From the NCBI GenBank assembly GCA_016801845.1, contig CM028926.1, positions 11,321,501-11,385,500 on the forward strand: a stretch of 64,000 bases of DNA, given 5' to 3'. The position numbers and the translations under genes are program-made. Under the pieces are notes generated by a model, which was not told where the DNA came from, did no database searches, and saw nothing but the letters and a program-made list of their open reading frames with translations. Below are positions 25,513 through 37,224 of the stretch, piece after piece. Positions within the stretch are counted from its first letter, which is position 1. Every line of letters starts with the position of its first letter. Source of the DNA: Polydactylus sextarius (Eukaryota; Chordata; Actinopteri; Polynemidae).

Positions 25513-27290
25513 GGGAAAACTACCAAACTCTGAGGTCTGACAGAGACTGAGCAGAACTACCTGCAGACCCTTTATCAACAGGTCATGTGGCTGCTGAAGA
25601 TTAATGAAACTGCCTCTTCAGAGGTCAGCATGATGGATGCCAACAGCTACATCCAGGCCACGGATGGAGGGAGCTGATCGTACATCATCAAGTGACGAGA
25701 TCTGTCCAGGGAGGGGAAAACATTTTGAGATAAAAGCACTGAAAGTATCAAAAGTACAAGTTTTGTTTTTGTGACTGATGTAACAAGTGATGTTATTAAC
25801 AGTAAGTCATCGATGCTTCAGCAGCATTTTACTGTTGTAGCTGCTCCAGGTGGAGCTGGTCTGAACCACGTCATATAGAGTTAAGACCTATTCACACAGG
25901 ACTAGTTTAACCTGGAGACGTCTGGTAACTTGTAAATTATCCCCATGTCTGTGTTTCGTGCGGTGCATTTACACAGGATAAGCGATGTCTGTATTTTACT
26001 CAAATTTACTGACATTACAGCCCAGATATGACGTCAACGCCGCGCACGTGGTCAATAGTCGTTGCTACACGTCATCCATCTCAATATTCTCCCACATTTT
26101 GTTTTTCTGGTGGATCTGAGCTGCCGTTTCTGTGTCCGTGAACAGACATGACGAGACTCCTGCATTTCCACCTAAAATGCTGTTAAAAGTGTAAATCATA
26201 GCTTCAACCGCAGCCTCCGTGATTCAAGAGGTAGAGAAAGGCACCAATAAAAACTACAAGTATCCCCTAATCTCTGAGATGCAGATTTGTCTGTTTTTGG
26301 GGAAACATGGTTGGTGATTTGCGGTCGACTTTTTTACTTTACAAACTACAGACACGACACATTCACACTGGACTAAGATCACAGACATCCTCCACAGTTA
26401 TTACAAATTAGCAGATGTCCTCAGGTCATGCTAATCCAAGTGAACAGGGCTTTAGATGGTCGGGTGCAGTAAAACTCATTATGTCACAAACCATCAGCTG
26501 CTCACAGATACAGAAACACAATGAGCTGTGCTGCGTTCACAGTCCAACACACAAAGTGTTATCGTTTCCATCGCCTTGTTTCTGTGTGAAGCTCATTGAC
26601 AGATTCTGTCTAAACTCTGGGTGTCGCAGTGAATCACTTACACCAACATGATGAAGAAGCAGTGTTGTCATCTTCTTCCAGGCCACTAGGTGGCAGCTGT
26701 CTAGGAAACAAGCAAACAGGAAGTGGTTGTGACGTCAGGATAAAACGTTTCTGTTGTTTTTTGTTTTTTTTAATGTTAATTTAAATGTGGATGAAATAAA
26801 CACGTGTCGCTGTTGGTTTAACTGACTGACAGTCACACTGTTGCTCATTTTAGGAAACAAACTGATCAAACTCATGGTTTTATAAGCGTTCGATGATGTG
26901 AAATGTCAGCATCATTTCAGAGAGACAATCAGCTTTAAGTGTAGACAGATACTGTGGTTTGTCTTCTGGTGTCTTCAGTGGTGGTTCCAGACCAACTTTA
27001 CCAGGGGCCAACGTGGGACCAGTGGTTTTTTCAGGGGAGCACATCTGAGAACAAAAAGACAACAGCAACACTTAAAGGTTCAAAAGAGTTCAGTTTATTT
27101 GGAACACAAACAAACTATAACATTTAAAAACAAGGTTTTTACAACAGGATTTTCACAATAAATGTGTGAGAAACAGAAACTGTTTCTCTTTTTTGTTGTA
27201 CAATAATATTTCTATTAACACCATTTGTAGCAGTCTCTGATAAAAAATCGTTTTAAGAACTACAAAACAAACGAGAGGGGTACAGACACA
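25513..27290. other. spacer, no clear gene
   Basis: At 25520-25680 a plus-strand stretch looks coding-like (QNYLQTLYQQVMWLLKIN, then MMDANSYIQATDGG). It has no start, splice frame or family I can name. The rest is AT-rich with isolated short frames. Confidence 0.3.
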
Positions 27291-27717
27291 CACCCTACCA
27301 GTTCTGTCCTGGGAGTCCAGGAGGCGCCACCTGCTACTGTCCTGGGGGTGGACACCCGGCTAGTTCCCATCCCAGGGACTCAGGTAGAAGCTCGGCCAGT
27401 TCCTGTTCCCGATCTATGGGACCAGGCGGATCCTGCCAGATCCCACCCGGTGCCTCACCGGTTCCTGTTTCTGTCCCAGTGTCCGAGACTTCCTGGTAGT
27501 TCCCGTCCAGGAGACCCCAGCACACGTCCCATCAGGTCCAGTTTCGGGTGTCGAGGAGGATTCTTCAATATCTACAGTTTCATCGGGTTATGTTTTTAAA
27601 ACTAGTCTCTATTCTGTCAGTTCAATTCAAAACACTTCACTTCTCCCCGAGGAGCAACTCAAGGCACCAAGAGAAGTTATATAGTACAGAGAGTTTTAGT
27701 TTACGCCAGCTGCATTA

Positions 27718-27748
<31 letters not shown>

Positions 27749-27993
27749 CACACTGTTTGATTACATCTTACCTCATACAACATGTCAATATCGTTTCCAC
27801 ACAGTGTTTTCTTAAAACTTACTGCAGATGAGTTCATGAAACTTTGTGCTGATGCTGTATTTCGTAAACTGTAGACATCGTCTTTGCTGCACATCTGGAG
27901 CGATGTCTCCTTCCTCCTCTGTGTGATGGATGCATGTTGTGTCAGATTTGTCCTGTGTCTAACATGATCACCAGTCAGAGAAACCAATGGTTT
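27291..27993. other. GC-rich proline-coding stretch, (TA)n and 3' flank of gene B
   Basis: 27300-27570 is much more GC-rich than its surroundings and is built from loosely repeated ggttcctg/ccc words, so the plus frame is rich in Pro and Val (RLVPIPGTQVEARPVPVP). It is perhaps an old repeat or retroelement piece. A (TA)n microsatellite lies at 27718-27741, followed by the 3' UTR of zinc-finger copy B. Confidence 0.35.
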
Positions 27994-29309
27994 CTATCCT
28001 GTGTGAGTTACCATGTGGTTATTGAGACTATACCTGAAACGAAAACTTTTACCACATTCAGAGCAGCTAAACGGTTTCTCTCCTGTGTGTTTTCTCATGT
28101 GTGTAGTCAGATGAGTTTTCTGAGTAAAGGTTTTACCACAGTCAGAGCAGCTGTATGGTTTCTCTCCTCTGTGTATTCTTAAGTGTGTGGTCAGAACTTC
28201 CTTCCTACTGAAGCTTTTACCACACTCAGAGCAGCTAAACGGTTTCTCTCCTGTGTGGACGATCCTATGTTTTTTCAGAGCTGCCTTGAAGCGAAAAGTT
28301 TTACCACACTCAGAGCAACCAAACGGTTTCTCTCCCGTGTGGATTCTCTTGTGTAGTCTCAGAGCTGCTCTCACACTAAAAGCTTTACCACACTCAGAGC
28401 AGCTAAATGGTTTCTCTCCTGTGTGGATTCTCATATGTGTTCTCAGAGATCCCCTCACACTGAAAGTTTTGCCACAAACAGAGCAGCTGAATGGTTTTTC
28501 TCCTGTGTGAGTTAACATGTGGGTGGTCAGGTGTGACTTTTGCCTAAAAGCTTGACCACAATTACAACAAATAAGTGGTTTCTCTCCTGTTTGAATCATC
28601 CTATGTACTATCAGAGCTGCCATCACTTTGAAACTTTTACCACAATCAGAGCAGCTGAATGGTTTCACTCGTGTGTGAATTTTCATGTGTCTCCTCAGAG
28701 AGCCACTCAAACTAAAAGTTTTACCACACTTAGAGCAGCTATAAGGTTTCTCTCCTGTGTGTGTTGTCATGTGTGTAACGAGATTTTCTTTCTCCTTAAA
28801 ACCTTGACCACAACCTGAGCAGCTAAATGGTTTCTCACCTTTGTGAATTCTTATATGTGTTTTGAAATGGTCCCACTGAACAAAGGTTTTACCACAGTCA
28901 GAGCAGCTAAATGATTTTTCCCCATTAATGTCATTCACAGAGACATCGTCATTGTTTTTCAGAGTATCTAAACCTGACTGAGGTTCTCTAGTCTCATTCC
29001 AAATTTCACTGTCATCAGTGTCAGATCCAGAAGAGTCTGAAGACTCGTCATCACTACCTGGTTGTAAAGGTCTGTCTGGCAGTGAGCTCTGAGGTTTCTC
29101 ATCATCATCATCATCATCATCTTCATACTTCAGGCTTTGTACCTCGGCCTCATCAGGTCTTTGGAGCTGCTCTTCCTCCTGATCCATCCACAGTCCCTCC
29201 TGTTCCTCTTTAATGTTTGGAGGTTCTGGGACCTCCTGGACTAGACTGGAGCTCCAGTCCTGCTGTTCAGGAGGAACCTCTTCCTTCTTCACCAACAGCT
29301 GCTGGACTT
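27994..29309 (-). CDS. C2H2 zinc-finger protein B, finger exon (11 fingers)
   Basis: Exon 2 has the acceptor at 29310-29311 (ttcattacag) and reads EVQQLLVKKEEVPPEQQDW at its start. A short acidic linker with a Glu-Asp run (KYEDDDDDDDEK) follows, then eleven C2H2 fingers with TGEKP-type linkers, ending NNHMVTHTG and TAG. In finger 4 the last zinc ligand is Gln (RMIQTGEKP) instead of His. The likely first exon is 32609-32402, since no nearer one exists. That splice would skip the broken exon 2 at 30954-30509, giving a protein of about 507 residues. The fingers differ strongly from copy A in the helix positions that contact DNA, so targets should differ. It is a nuclear DNA-binding protein of unknown target. 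Confidence 0.82.
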
Positions 29310-30059
29310 CTGTAATGAACAGTAGAGACACAGACTTTAGTCCAGACAAATAAACATGATGTCTCATAGTTGTTTACCTGCTCTGACCAGGACAGTTGCA
29401 TTTTATTTCCATGATAATCTTTGACCTGTGGCCAAACATGTGTTCATCCTAATTCCTAGTTAATTTATTAGTGAGACATCATGTTAATGAAGATGGAGAA
29501 GACTCTAATAAAACTGTAACATCAGTGTTTCTGTCGGTCTAACAAAGTTTGTGTGGAGGTTTAATTCATTCAGGTCACAGTATCTGAAGTAGTTGAGTCA
29601 GAATCAACTGAACCGTAGTCATTTCTTGAATACGTCGTCTGGGTGAGTCCACCAGACAGAAGACTTACCAAGTCATCTGCCTCAGGTGGGAAAAGTTTGG
29701 ACATTTCACCTCAGGTGACTTTAACAACTGTCTTTACAGAAACAATAGCTTCTGAGTGACCGTTAGTGAACCTAACGACCACAATAGAAACTACTTGTAC
29801 CCACTGACGACTGTCGTTGACACACCTGTGAAGACTGGATACCTGGCGTCCACCCTCAGAGGATGATTTCTGGGAACACACCACCCTCATAAGAACTGAA
29901 CAAGCCTTTTAGATGAAGGTGAAACGTGTTAAAGAAATCACCACGGTCCAGTTGACTGACTCAATTCCTTCGAATGAATGAATTTTAAGAAAGTTTCAGT
30001 ATAATAATACATGAACATTGGCTGCACATCTGGAGTGACGTGTCCTCTCTCCTCTGTGT

Positions 30060-30954
30060 GATGGATGCATGTTGTGTTGAATTTGTTCTGTGTCTAACAT
30101 GATCACCACAGTCAGAGAAACCAAATCGTTCCTATTCTGTGTGAGTTACCATGTGTTTGAGACTCAGTTTGAAACTAAACTAGAAGAAGCCAAGTTGTTT
30201 GCCTCCTGAGTAAATGTTAATGTGTGACAGGAGTCTCTTTACATTAAATGTTTTACCACAGTCAGAGCAGCTATACAGTTTCTCCCACATGAATTGTCAT
30301 GTGTACATTCAGGTGTGACTTCTCGTGTGTTTTCAGACTTCCCTTCACACTATAAAATTCACCACACTAAGAAAAAAAGAGAGATTTCCCTTCATCTGAA
30401 AGTTTTACCACAGTCAGAGCAGATAAATGATTTTCCATTAATGTCATTCACAGAGACGTGGTTGTTTTTCAGAGTATCTAAACCTGACTGAGGTTCTCTA
30501 GTCTCGTTTCAAACTTCACTGTCATCAGTGTCTGGTCCAGAAGAGTCTGAAGTCTCATCATCTCTACCTGGTTGTAAAGGTCTGTCTTGATCCAAGGTTT
30601 TTCCTGGTTCTGACTCTTCATAGTCGTCTCCATCAGCTTCTGTTTCCATCTGTTCAGTTGAGGTGCTCACTGAAGACTTTGTCTCTCTGTCCTTCTCTGT
30701 CTGGACCTGATGAAGCTGTGAGCTCAGAGGTTTCTCATCATCATCTTCATACTTCACATCAACAGGATCAAGAGGGAACTTGCTGACATCAGCCTCATCA
30801 GGTCTTTGAAGCTGCTCTTCCTCCTGATCCATCCACAGTCCCTCCTGTTCCTCTTTAATGTTTGGAGGTTCTGGGACCTCCTGGACTAGACTGGAGCTCC
30901 AGTCCTGCTGTTCAGGAGGAACCTCTTCCTTCTTCACCAACAGCTGCTGGACTT
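30060..30954 (-). pseudogene. zinc-finger gene C, exon 2, broken
   Basis: The 5' part (30954-30510) is nearly identical to copy A. The Trp in SEVWNET has become a stop (TGA at 30509-30507). The finger region is reduced to remnants: one finger start (FICSDCGKTF) at about 30410-30430 and SCSDCGKTF near 30265. Frame changes lie between these, followed by family-like 3' text. The nonsense change plus loss of most fingers makes it a recent pseudogene. Confidence 0.85.
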
Positions 30955-31865
30955 CTGTAATGAACAGTAAAGACACAGACTTTAGTCCAGACAAATAAAC
31001 ATGATGTCTCATAGTTGTTTACCTGCTCTGACCAGGACAGTTGCATTTTATTTCCATGATAATCTTTGACCTGTGGCCAAACATGTGTTTTATGTCACAG
31101 TGACCTGGACCTTTGACCACCAACATATAATCAGTCCATCCTAATTCCCAGAGAAGGTCTGGACCAAATATGAATAAACTCTCTCAATATACTTCTGAGA
31201 CCCATGTTGATGGAGGAGACTCCAACAACTGTTGTCACTAACTGTAGTGTAACACCACAGGTCTTCACCAGAGATCACGACAGAGACTGAGACTCTAATC
31301 GTTGGTGAAGTCGACTGGTGGGAACGAGGTTTCACTGTGTGTGTCAAGTTTGTGATGTTTTGATTTATATCAGGTTAATGATTGAACATGATCAATGTTA
31401 AAGTTTGGGCTGCAGTTATCAATTATTCTTGTCATTGATTATTTTCATAAATTATTCAACTAAACTGATTCTTAATTAAATAACAATAGTAAATATTAGA
31501 AAAACAACAAGTCTGAGAATGAACAACTAATTGACTTTTATTCCTGAACGTTTCCTTTTTTAATCAAAATGAAAGTCATTCGTTTCAGTTATTGCATTTA
31601 ACTAAACTTCACGATCTTCTGTGTTTTATAACAGTTACAGCAAAACATGAATTAAATGAACTAAACGTGACGGACACAACAACATTTTGTTTTCATGAGT
31701 TTAAGTTAGAAACATCATATTATTAATTATCAATCAGTATCGACTGATGATCTGAACTGGTCAGTACCAGTAACATCACTGAACCTTTAACTACTGTTCA
31801 TCTTATTTAGGTACAAAAACACAAAACATCAGGCAGCAAAAATGTCTGGACGTGTGTGTGTGTGA

Positions 31866-32873
31866 GTGAGGTCAAAGGTTGTTATATCCAGTCATTGGAC
31901 CAGTGGGACCAGTGTGTGTAGGTAACACAGATACCACCATGTACAACACAACTCAGACACACGTGTTGACATCAAACCACATACGTTGTTTTGTCAGAAG
32001 CAGCTAAAACATGTCGGAGTGTGACAGAGTCTAAAACTCAAAGGAACCAAACACAAGGAGTCATGAGCCCATGGTGCCGAACCAGCAGGTTGGACTAGAA
32101 AAGGAGACCGGACCAGTTCAGGTCCACTTCACTTGAAGGCTCCTCGGTTTGTTGTGAACAATAAACTCAAACCACCGAGTGTTTTTAACAACTGTAAAGT
32201 AGTTTGAACATCAGAAGAGTCGCTTCTGGTCCATGTGTTGGACTCACTTTGTTTTCTCTGACACATCAGATGCAAACACACAATGAAAAACGCCATAAAC
32301 GGACTAACACGATTAGCAACCATCTTTTACCTGAACATAAAACCACATGTGCACTTACAGGTGCTGAAGTGAAAACAGCTGATAGACTTTAGAGGACTCA
32401 CCGACTCTGTTCAACTGAACTCGAGGGTTGAAAGCAGCCTCCAGGTGTCTCCATCGCTGTATCTCTTGTCTTAAACCATCAATTTCATCCTCGTACTCCG
32501 CTGTGACTCTGTCAATGAGTCCACATATAGAATCAACTGTGTCCATAGAGCAGCAAGTCTCTCTTAGTCGCTGTTCAACCAACTCTCTCAACTTGTGTCC
32601 TGCAGACATTTTCACAACCAAACAAACACACGTGGTGGAAGGAAGGAGATCCTCCGAGACGCGGACCTGACCCTCCGTGTTTCAGGTGAAGCGGTACCGA
32701 GATAAAATAGAGGCTCAGTCCAGACACCGGAACAACACAACCACGGGTCGAGAATCTTCTTCTTCTCTTGATTTCAATGGCGACGGGAAACCAGCGTGGA
32801 GGAGCACTACCGCCACCTACCGGACTAGGATGTGACCGGTACGTTTATCACACACTGAGTCTATCAGCTGTTT
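31866..32873 (-). repeat. 1-kb duplicated block with zinc-finger exon 1 (copy B)
   Basis: Partner of 24267-25275. It covers the intron, exon 1 and promoter. The flanks diverge abruptly at both ends. Confidence 0.88.
32402..32609 (-). CDS. zinc-finger exon 1 (copy B)
   Basis: 69 codons plus one base, nearly identical to 24805-25012 (MSAGHKLRELVEQRLRETC; Lys for Thr at residue 6), with the same g|gtgag donor. It encodes the N-terminal helical segment of this teleost zinc-finger family. It can splice to the broken exon at 30954 or, over a 3.1-kb intron, to the intact finger exon at 29309. The second choice would give protein B. Confidence 0.8.
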
Positions 32874-33460
32874 CTGTGACATGAGATGAGGTGAGTTAAG
32901 TTTCCTCTGCTCCTCTTCCTGATACATCCTCAGACTGAGACTGAAGACTGGAAGAACCAGGGTCACAATGAAAGATCAATAAGATCCTGTGGGACCAGAT
33001 CCAGATCCAGATCCAGATCCAGATCCAGATCCAGACAAAGACATCAGGGGGTCGATAGAAATAAAAACGTGCTCCTCCTGGTTTCCTGTCTCCATCCAGG
33101 TGATGTCTTTATATATAATACATCACTGTTGAAGTCTGGTCTCATGAATAAGTGTGACGATAATAAACTGTTATGATGATGAGTTAGAGCAGCAGGAGGA
33201 GATGTGGAGGGACATTACAGTGAGATGGGGATGAGGGGAAATAGATGATTTCCTGATCTCTTTAAATAAATCATCATTTCCTAGATTTGTGTCCAACCTA
33301 CTAGCAGCTTTTCACTAACGTCTTTAAATTCATCCTTTTTCTGAGATCCTGGTGGTCACCGCTGTCGATTCTCAGGCTGGTGGTTGATGATTGGATCAGA
33401 TGCTTGATGGGTCGATGTGTGACTCATCGGTCTCCGACACAACCGTCGAGGTCGTCCTGT
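32874..33460. other. spacer with (GATCCA)n
   Basis: Upstream of zinc-finger exon 1 copy B. It contains a short hexanucleotide run (33000-33034) and otherwise no recognised feature. Confidence 0.5.
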
Positions 33461-33461
33461 C

Positions 33462-34110
33462 TGAGTCCTGCAGAGTCCTGCAGAGTCCTGTCTGAGTCCT
33501 GCAGAGTCCTGTCTGAGTCCTGCAGAGTCCTGCAGAGTCCTGTCTGAGTCCTGCAGAGTCCTGTCTGAGTCCTACAGAGTCCTGCAGAGTCCTGTCTGAG
33601 TCCTGCAGAGTCCTGTCTGAGTCCTACAGAGTCCTGCAGAGTCCTACAGAGTCCTGCAGAGTCCTACAGAGTCCTGCAGAGTCCTGCAGAGTCCTGCAGA
33701 GTCCTGTCTGAGTCCTGCAGAGTCCTGCAGAGTCCTACAGAGTCCTGCAGAGTCCTGCAGAGTCCTGCAGAGTCCTGCAGAGTCCTGTCTGAGTCCTGCA
33801 GAGTCCTGTCTGAGTCCTGCAGAGTCCTGCAGAGTCCTGTCTGAGTCCTGCAGAGTCCTACAGAGTCCTGTCTGAGTCCTGCAGAGTCCTGTCTGAGTCC
33901 TGCAGAGTCCTGCAGAGTCCTGTCTGAGTCCTACAGAGTCCTGCAGAGTCCTACAGAGTCCTGCAGAGTCCTGCAGAGTCCTGCAGAGTCCTACATAGTC
34001 CTGCAGAGTCCTACATAGTCCTGCAGAGTCCTGCAGAGTCCTACATAGTCCTGCAGAGTCCTGTCTGAGTCCTGCAGAGTCCTACAGAGTCCTACAGAGT
34101 CCTGCAGAGC
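33462..34110 (+). repeat. minisatellite, 10/11-bp units
   Basis: About 650 bp built from gagtcctgca, gagtcctaca and gagtcctgtct units in mixed order. Each unit begins gagtcct. It is not a CRISPR: there are no spacers and the unit is too short. Confidence 0.95.
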
Positions 34111-34670
34111 TCTTACTCGTACTTGCTCGTGGGTTTGAGGTCTAATAGTAGGAAACTAAACTACAGCTCATTTAAATTAGTCATTCGACATTAGAACCGC
34201 TCGATATTAGAATCGTTATTCCCTTCAAACAGGTTTCTTTTACCATGACCCGATTCATCACACACCACATACACCAATTCATTCATTCACTCACTTATTC
34301 ATTTGTCCACTTGTACATTTAATCTCACTTTGTTTATTAATTCAGTCTTTAGCCGACTCGTTAGATTCATTCAGTTTGAATTACAGCCCAGTGGTTGTTT
34401 ATTATTTATCATTATTTTATCTTTTGTTCATTAAATTTGTTATATTTAGACTAAGTTCTCGTCTTTGGTGCTTTTGTGGCTGAGGACGGAGGATCTACTG
34501 AATCAGAACTCAACCTCCAGATCGAGATAAAAATTTAATTTCATTCTAGTTTTCCAACGTAAAACATTCCTCTTTGACGTCAACAAGAGGTGGCGCTGTG
34601 GCTTTAATTGAGCTAATGATAATATTAATAGTAATAATCATCATAAAGGTCGGATTCACCTACTAAATAT
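34111..34670. other. AT-rich spacer
   Basis: No gene seen. Several imperfect tcattcattcact-like runs occur near 34275-34310. Confidence 0.5.
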
Positions 34671-34674
34671 ACTT

Positions 34675-35340
34675 CCCAGAACCTCCAAACGTTAAAGAGG
34701 AACAGGAGGGACTGTGGATGGATCAGGAGGAAGAGCAGCTTCAAAGACCTGATGAGGCTGATGTCAGCAAGTTCCCTCTTGATCCTGTTGATGTGAAGTA
34801 TGAAGATGATGATGAGAAACCTCTGAGCTCACAGCTTCATCAGGTCCAGACAGAGAAGGACAGAGAGACAAAGTCTTCAGTGAGCACCTCAACTGAACAG
34901 ATGGAAACAGAAGCTGATGGAGACGACTATGAAGAGTCAGAACCAGGAAAAACCTTGGATCAAGACAGACCTTTACAACCAGGTAGAGATGATGAGACTT
35001 CAGACTCTTCTGGACCAGACACTGGTCACAGTGAAGTTTGGAACGAGACTAGAGAACCTCAGTCAGGTTTAGATACTCTGAAAAACCTTCCTGGAAGAAA
35101 ATGATTTAGCTGTTCTAAGTGTGGTGAAACTTCTCAGATGAATCGATGTCTCACTACTCACACGGAAGAGAAACCATTTAGCTGCTCTAATTGTTGGGAA
35201 ACCTTTAACCTGAAGCTTCATCTGACTCGACATGAGAATTCACACAGGAGAGAAACTGTATAACTGCTCATATTGTGGTGAAACCGTTCGATCCAAACAG
35301 AGTCTCAATAAACACATGAGAACTCACACAGGAGAAAACC
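34675..35340 (+). pseudogene. zinc-finger gene D, inverted and broken
   Basis: Opposite strand to the rest of the cluster. It starts inside exon 2 (EPPNVKEEQEGLWMDQEEE) without the acceptor or the VQQLL start. It is open through GLDTLKN, then reads LPGRK and a stop (TGA at 35102-35104). Behind this are decayed fingers (CSKCGETSQMN, then FSCSNCWETFNLKLHLTRH) with frame changes and Cys/Trp replacements. It ends in unrelated sequence at about 35340. It is an inverted, truncated copy. Confidence 0.85.
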
Positions 35341-35427
35341 ACCGGGCTGCCCTGACAAATTTAACATGCAGCCATCCAGGACCCGGCAGGACTTCCTCCT
35401 GAACCCAACAGCATCAGCCTGGGCCTG

Positions 35428-36015
35428 GGCTGATGCTCACTGGCATTTTGTGTCAGATAAATATATTATATATTGATCATAATCTGAGGATTCAAACATT
35501 TACACTCACACTATTTTAAATCAACTCTACATTAAACTAAAGACGTGTTTTGGTTGAAGAAATATTTACAGAACAGTTATTATCAGAAAACAAACTTATT
35601 TTTCTCTTCGTGGCAGCAACATTAAAGTATAAAAAGCTTCTGTTTGTCAGTGTGTGACTGGTCAAACTGAGACCTTCAGTCTCCAACATGCTGTTTGTGT
35701 TCAACCTTCAAATGTCTGCTGCTGAAAAAGAGTTTTCAACAGAGACCAGGACCCTGAAGCCAAACTGGTCCTGATAGTCAGAGCAGCAGCTAGCATGGCT
35801 GCCATCAGTGTGTGAGGCTAAATGTAAAGACTGTGGATCGAAGCTTCATTCAAATACACACATTTACCACATGTATATATGTGCTTTAACATACAGTATG
35901 TGACATCAGCTCCATCTGCTCTGTGCTGCTGCTGTCAGGAAGAAAACTGACTCTCTGCTGCCCTCTGGTGGCTCAGACTGACGTTATCCTCGTCAGCTGT
36001 TTGAAGGCTGTTAAT
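35428..36015 (-). repeat. inverted fusion of two TCR-gamma-locus fragments
   Basis: 35428-35612 is the reverse complement of J-C intron sequence (about 1377-1580, or 15836-16040). 35613-36015 is the reverse complement of the pre-V segment 7310-7717. Read on the minus strand, the order is pre-V segment then J-C intron. This is the germline order V, J, C of the right-hand unit, with the V and J lost between. Confidence 0.82.
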
Positions 36016-37224
36016 ACATAAATAAAACATTTATCTGTCAAAGTTATCTGAAAGAAACTAATTCAGTTAATAATAAAACCTCTAAAAATAAAAACGTCTC
36101 CTTCAGTTTCTGTCTGTTCTGCCTCAGAGCTGCTGTTCCTAATAAACTGACACGTGGTTGTACACAAACATCTCACAGAAACATTTTATCTTTTTATTTC
36201 ATCATAGTATCAAATCTCAGACTTGAGCAGCAGAAATGTTGTTTAACAGAACAAAGAAGCGTTTTATTTTTATTTTATGTTTTTTATTGATAAAGTGCAA
36301 AACTGCACAGAAAAGTCTCCCAGTAACATCGTCATCTATCAGTTCAGTAAAACATGTTCTGATGTGAGATGAAGAGGAGTTGTACCCAAACAGGAAGTAG
36401 TTTCTTACGTAAACATTTTTACTTCCTGAGATTTCAGAATAAGAGTTTGGCAAATGTAACTCTTAGAAGTAAACTCAGACAAAATGACTGAAACCTGTGA
36501 CATTCAGAGGAAGTGATGTTTATCAAACCTGAAGCAACGAGAACATCACCACGACGACCACGACGACATCAGCAGCTGTAAACGACACGATGAGACGCGT
36601 CCAGTCCTCGGACGTCTGCAGGTTCCAGATTTTCACTGATCCGTTGATTCCAGCTGGTTTTGTTTTCTCTAAACGTCGTCGTCTTGAAACGAGAAAATGA
36701 AACCGTTTCTCACAGCGACAGTTCACATAAACACGTCACAAACGTCACCTTACACTTCGACACAAACACCCCTGTTCTCCCACAGAAATGGATCCAGCAC
36801 GTCCCCGACGTCACCCTGGCAACGCCTAAATTGTCCCTCTTGGGCTACCGTCGGGTCCTTTGACAGCAACGTGGAAAACCACAGACGTGAACTCGTCTGT
36901 TGTAGTTTAACAAAGAGGGTGATTGAGTGAAGTGTTTGAGCAGCTGCACTAGAGGAAGTCAAACAAACAAACAAACAAACTAACTAAATAACTAACTAGC
37001 GAGGCAGTACAATGATTTTTTGGGTTTTTCATCAGTAGAATCTGATAACAACATAAAGTCTCGGACATAAATCGCTTCTACTGCAGCTTTACTGAAACTC
37101 CATTGTTCTTATTTCCACTCAAAAGAGAAGAGCATCATCCTGCAGCTTCCTCTTCCAGGACGGGAGCGTTGGGATGTGACGGTGAAGAGGAGGAGGAGGC
37201 AGCTCTACGTTCATCGTGGTGGCG
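36016..37224. other. panx1 3' region
   Basis: AT-rich. On the minus strand there are several AATAAA-like signals (about 36200 and 36260-36280), so the panx1 3' UTR probably ends there. Small plus-strand frames (36660-36930) have no support. Confidence 0.45.

Noticed and set aside
33462..34110. CRISPR-like array
   Set aside because: Units are 10-11 bp without spacers and the genome is vertebrate; it is a minisatellite.
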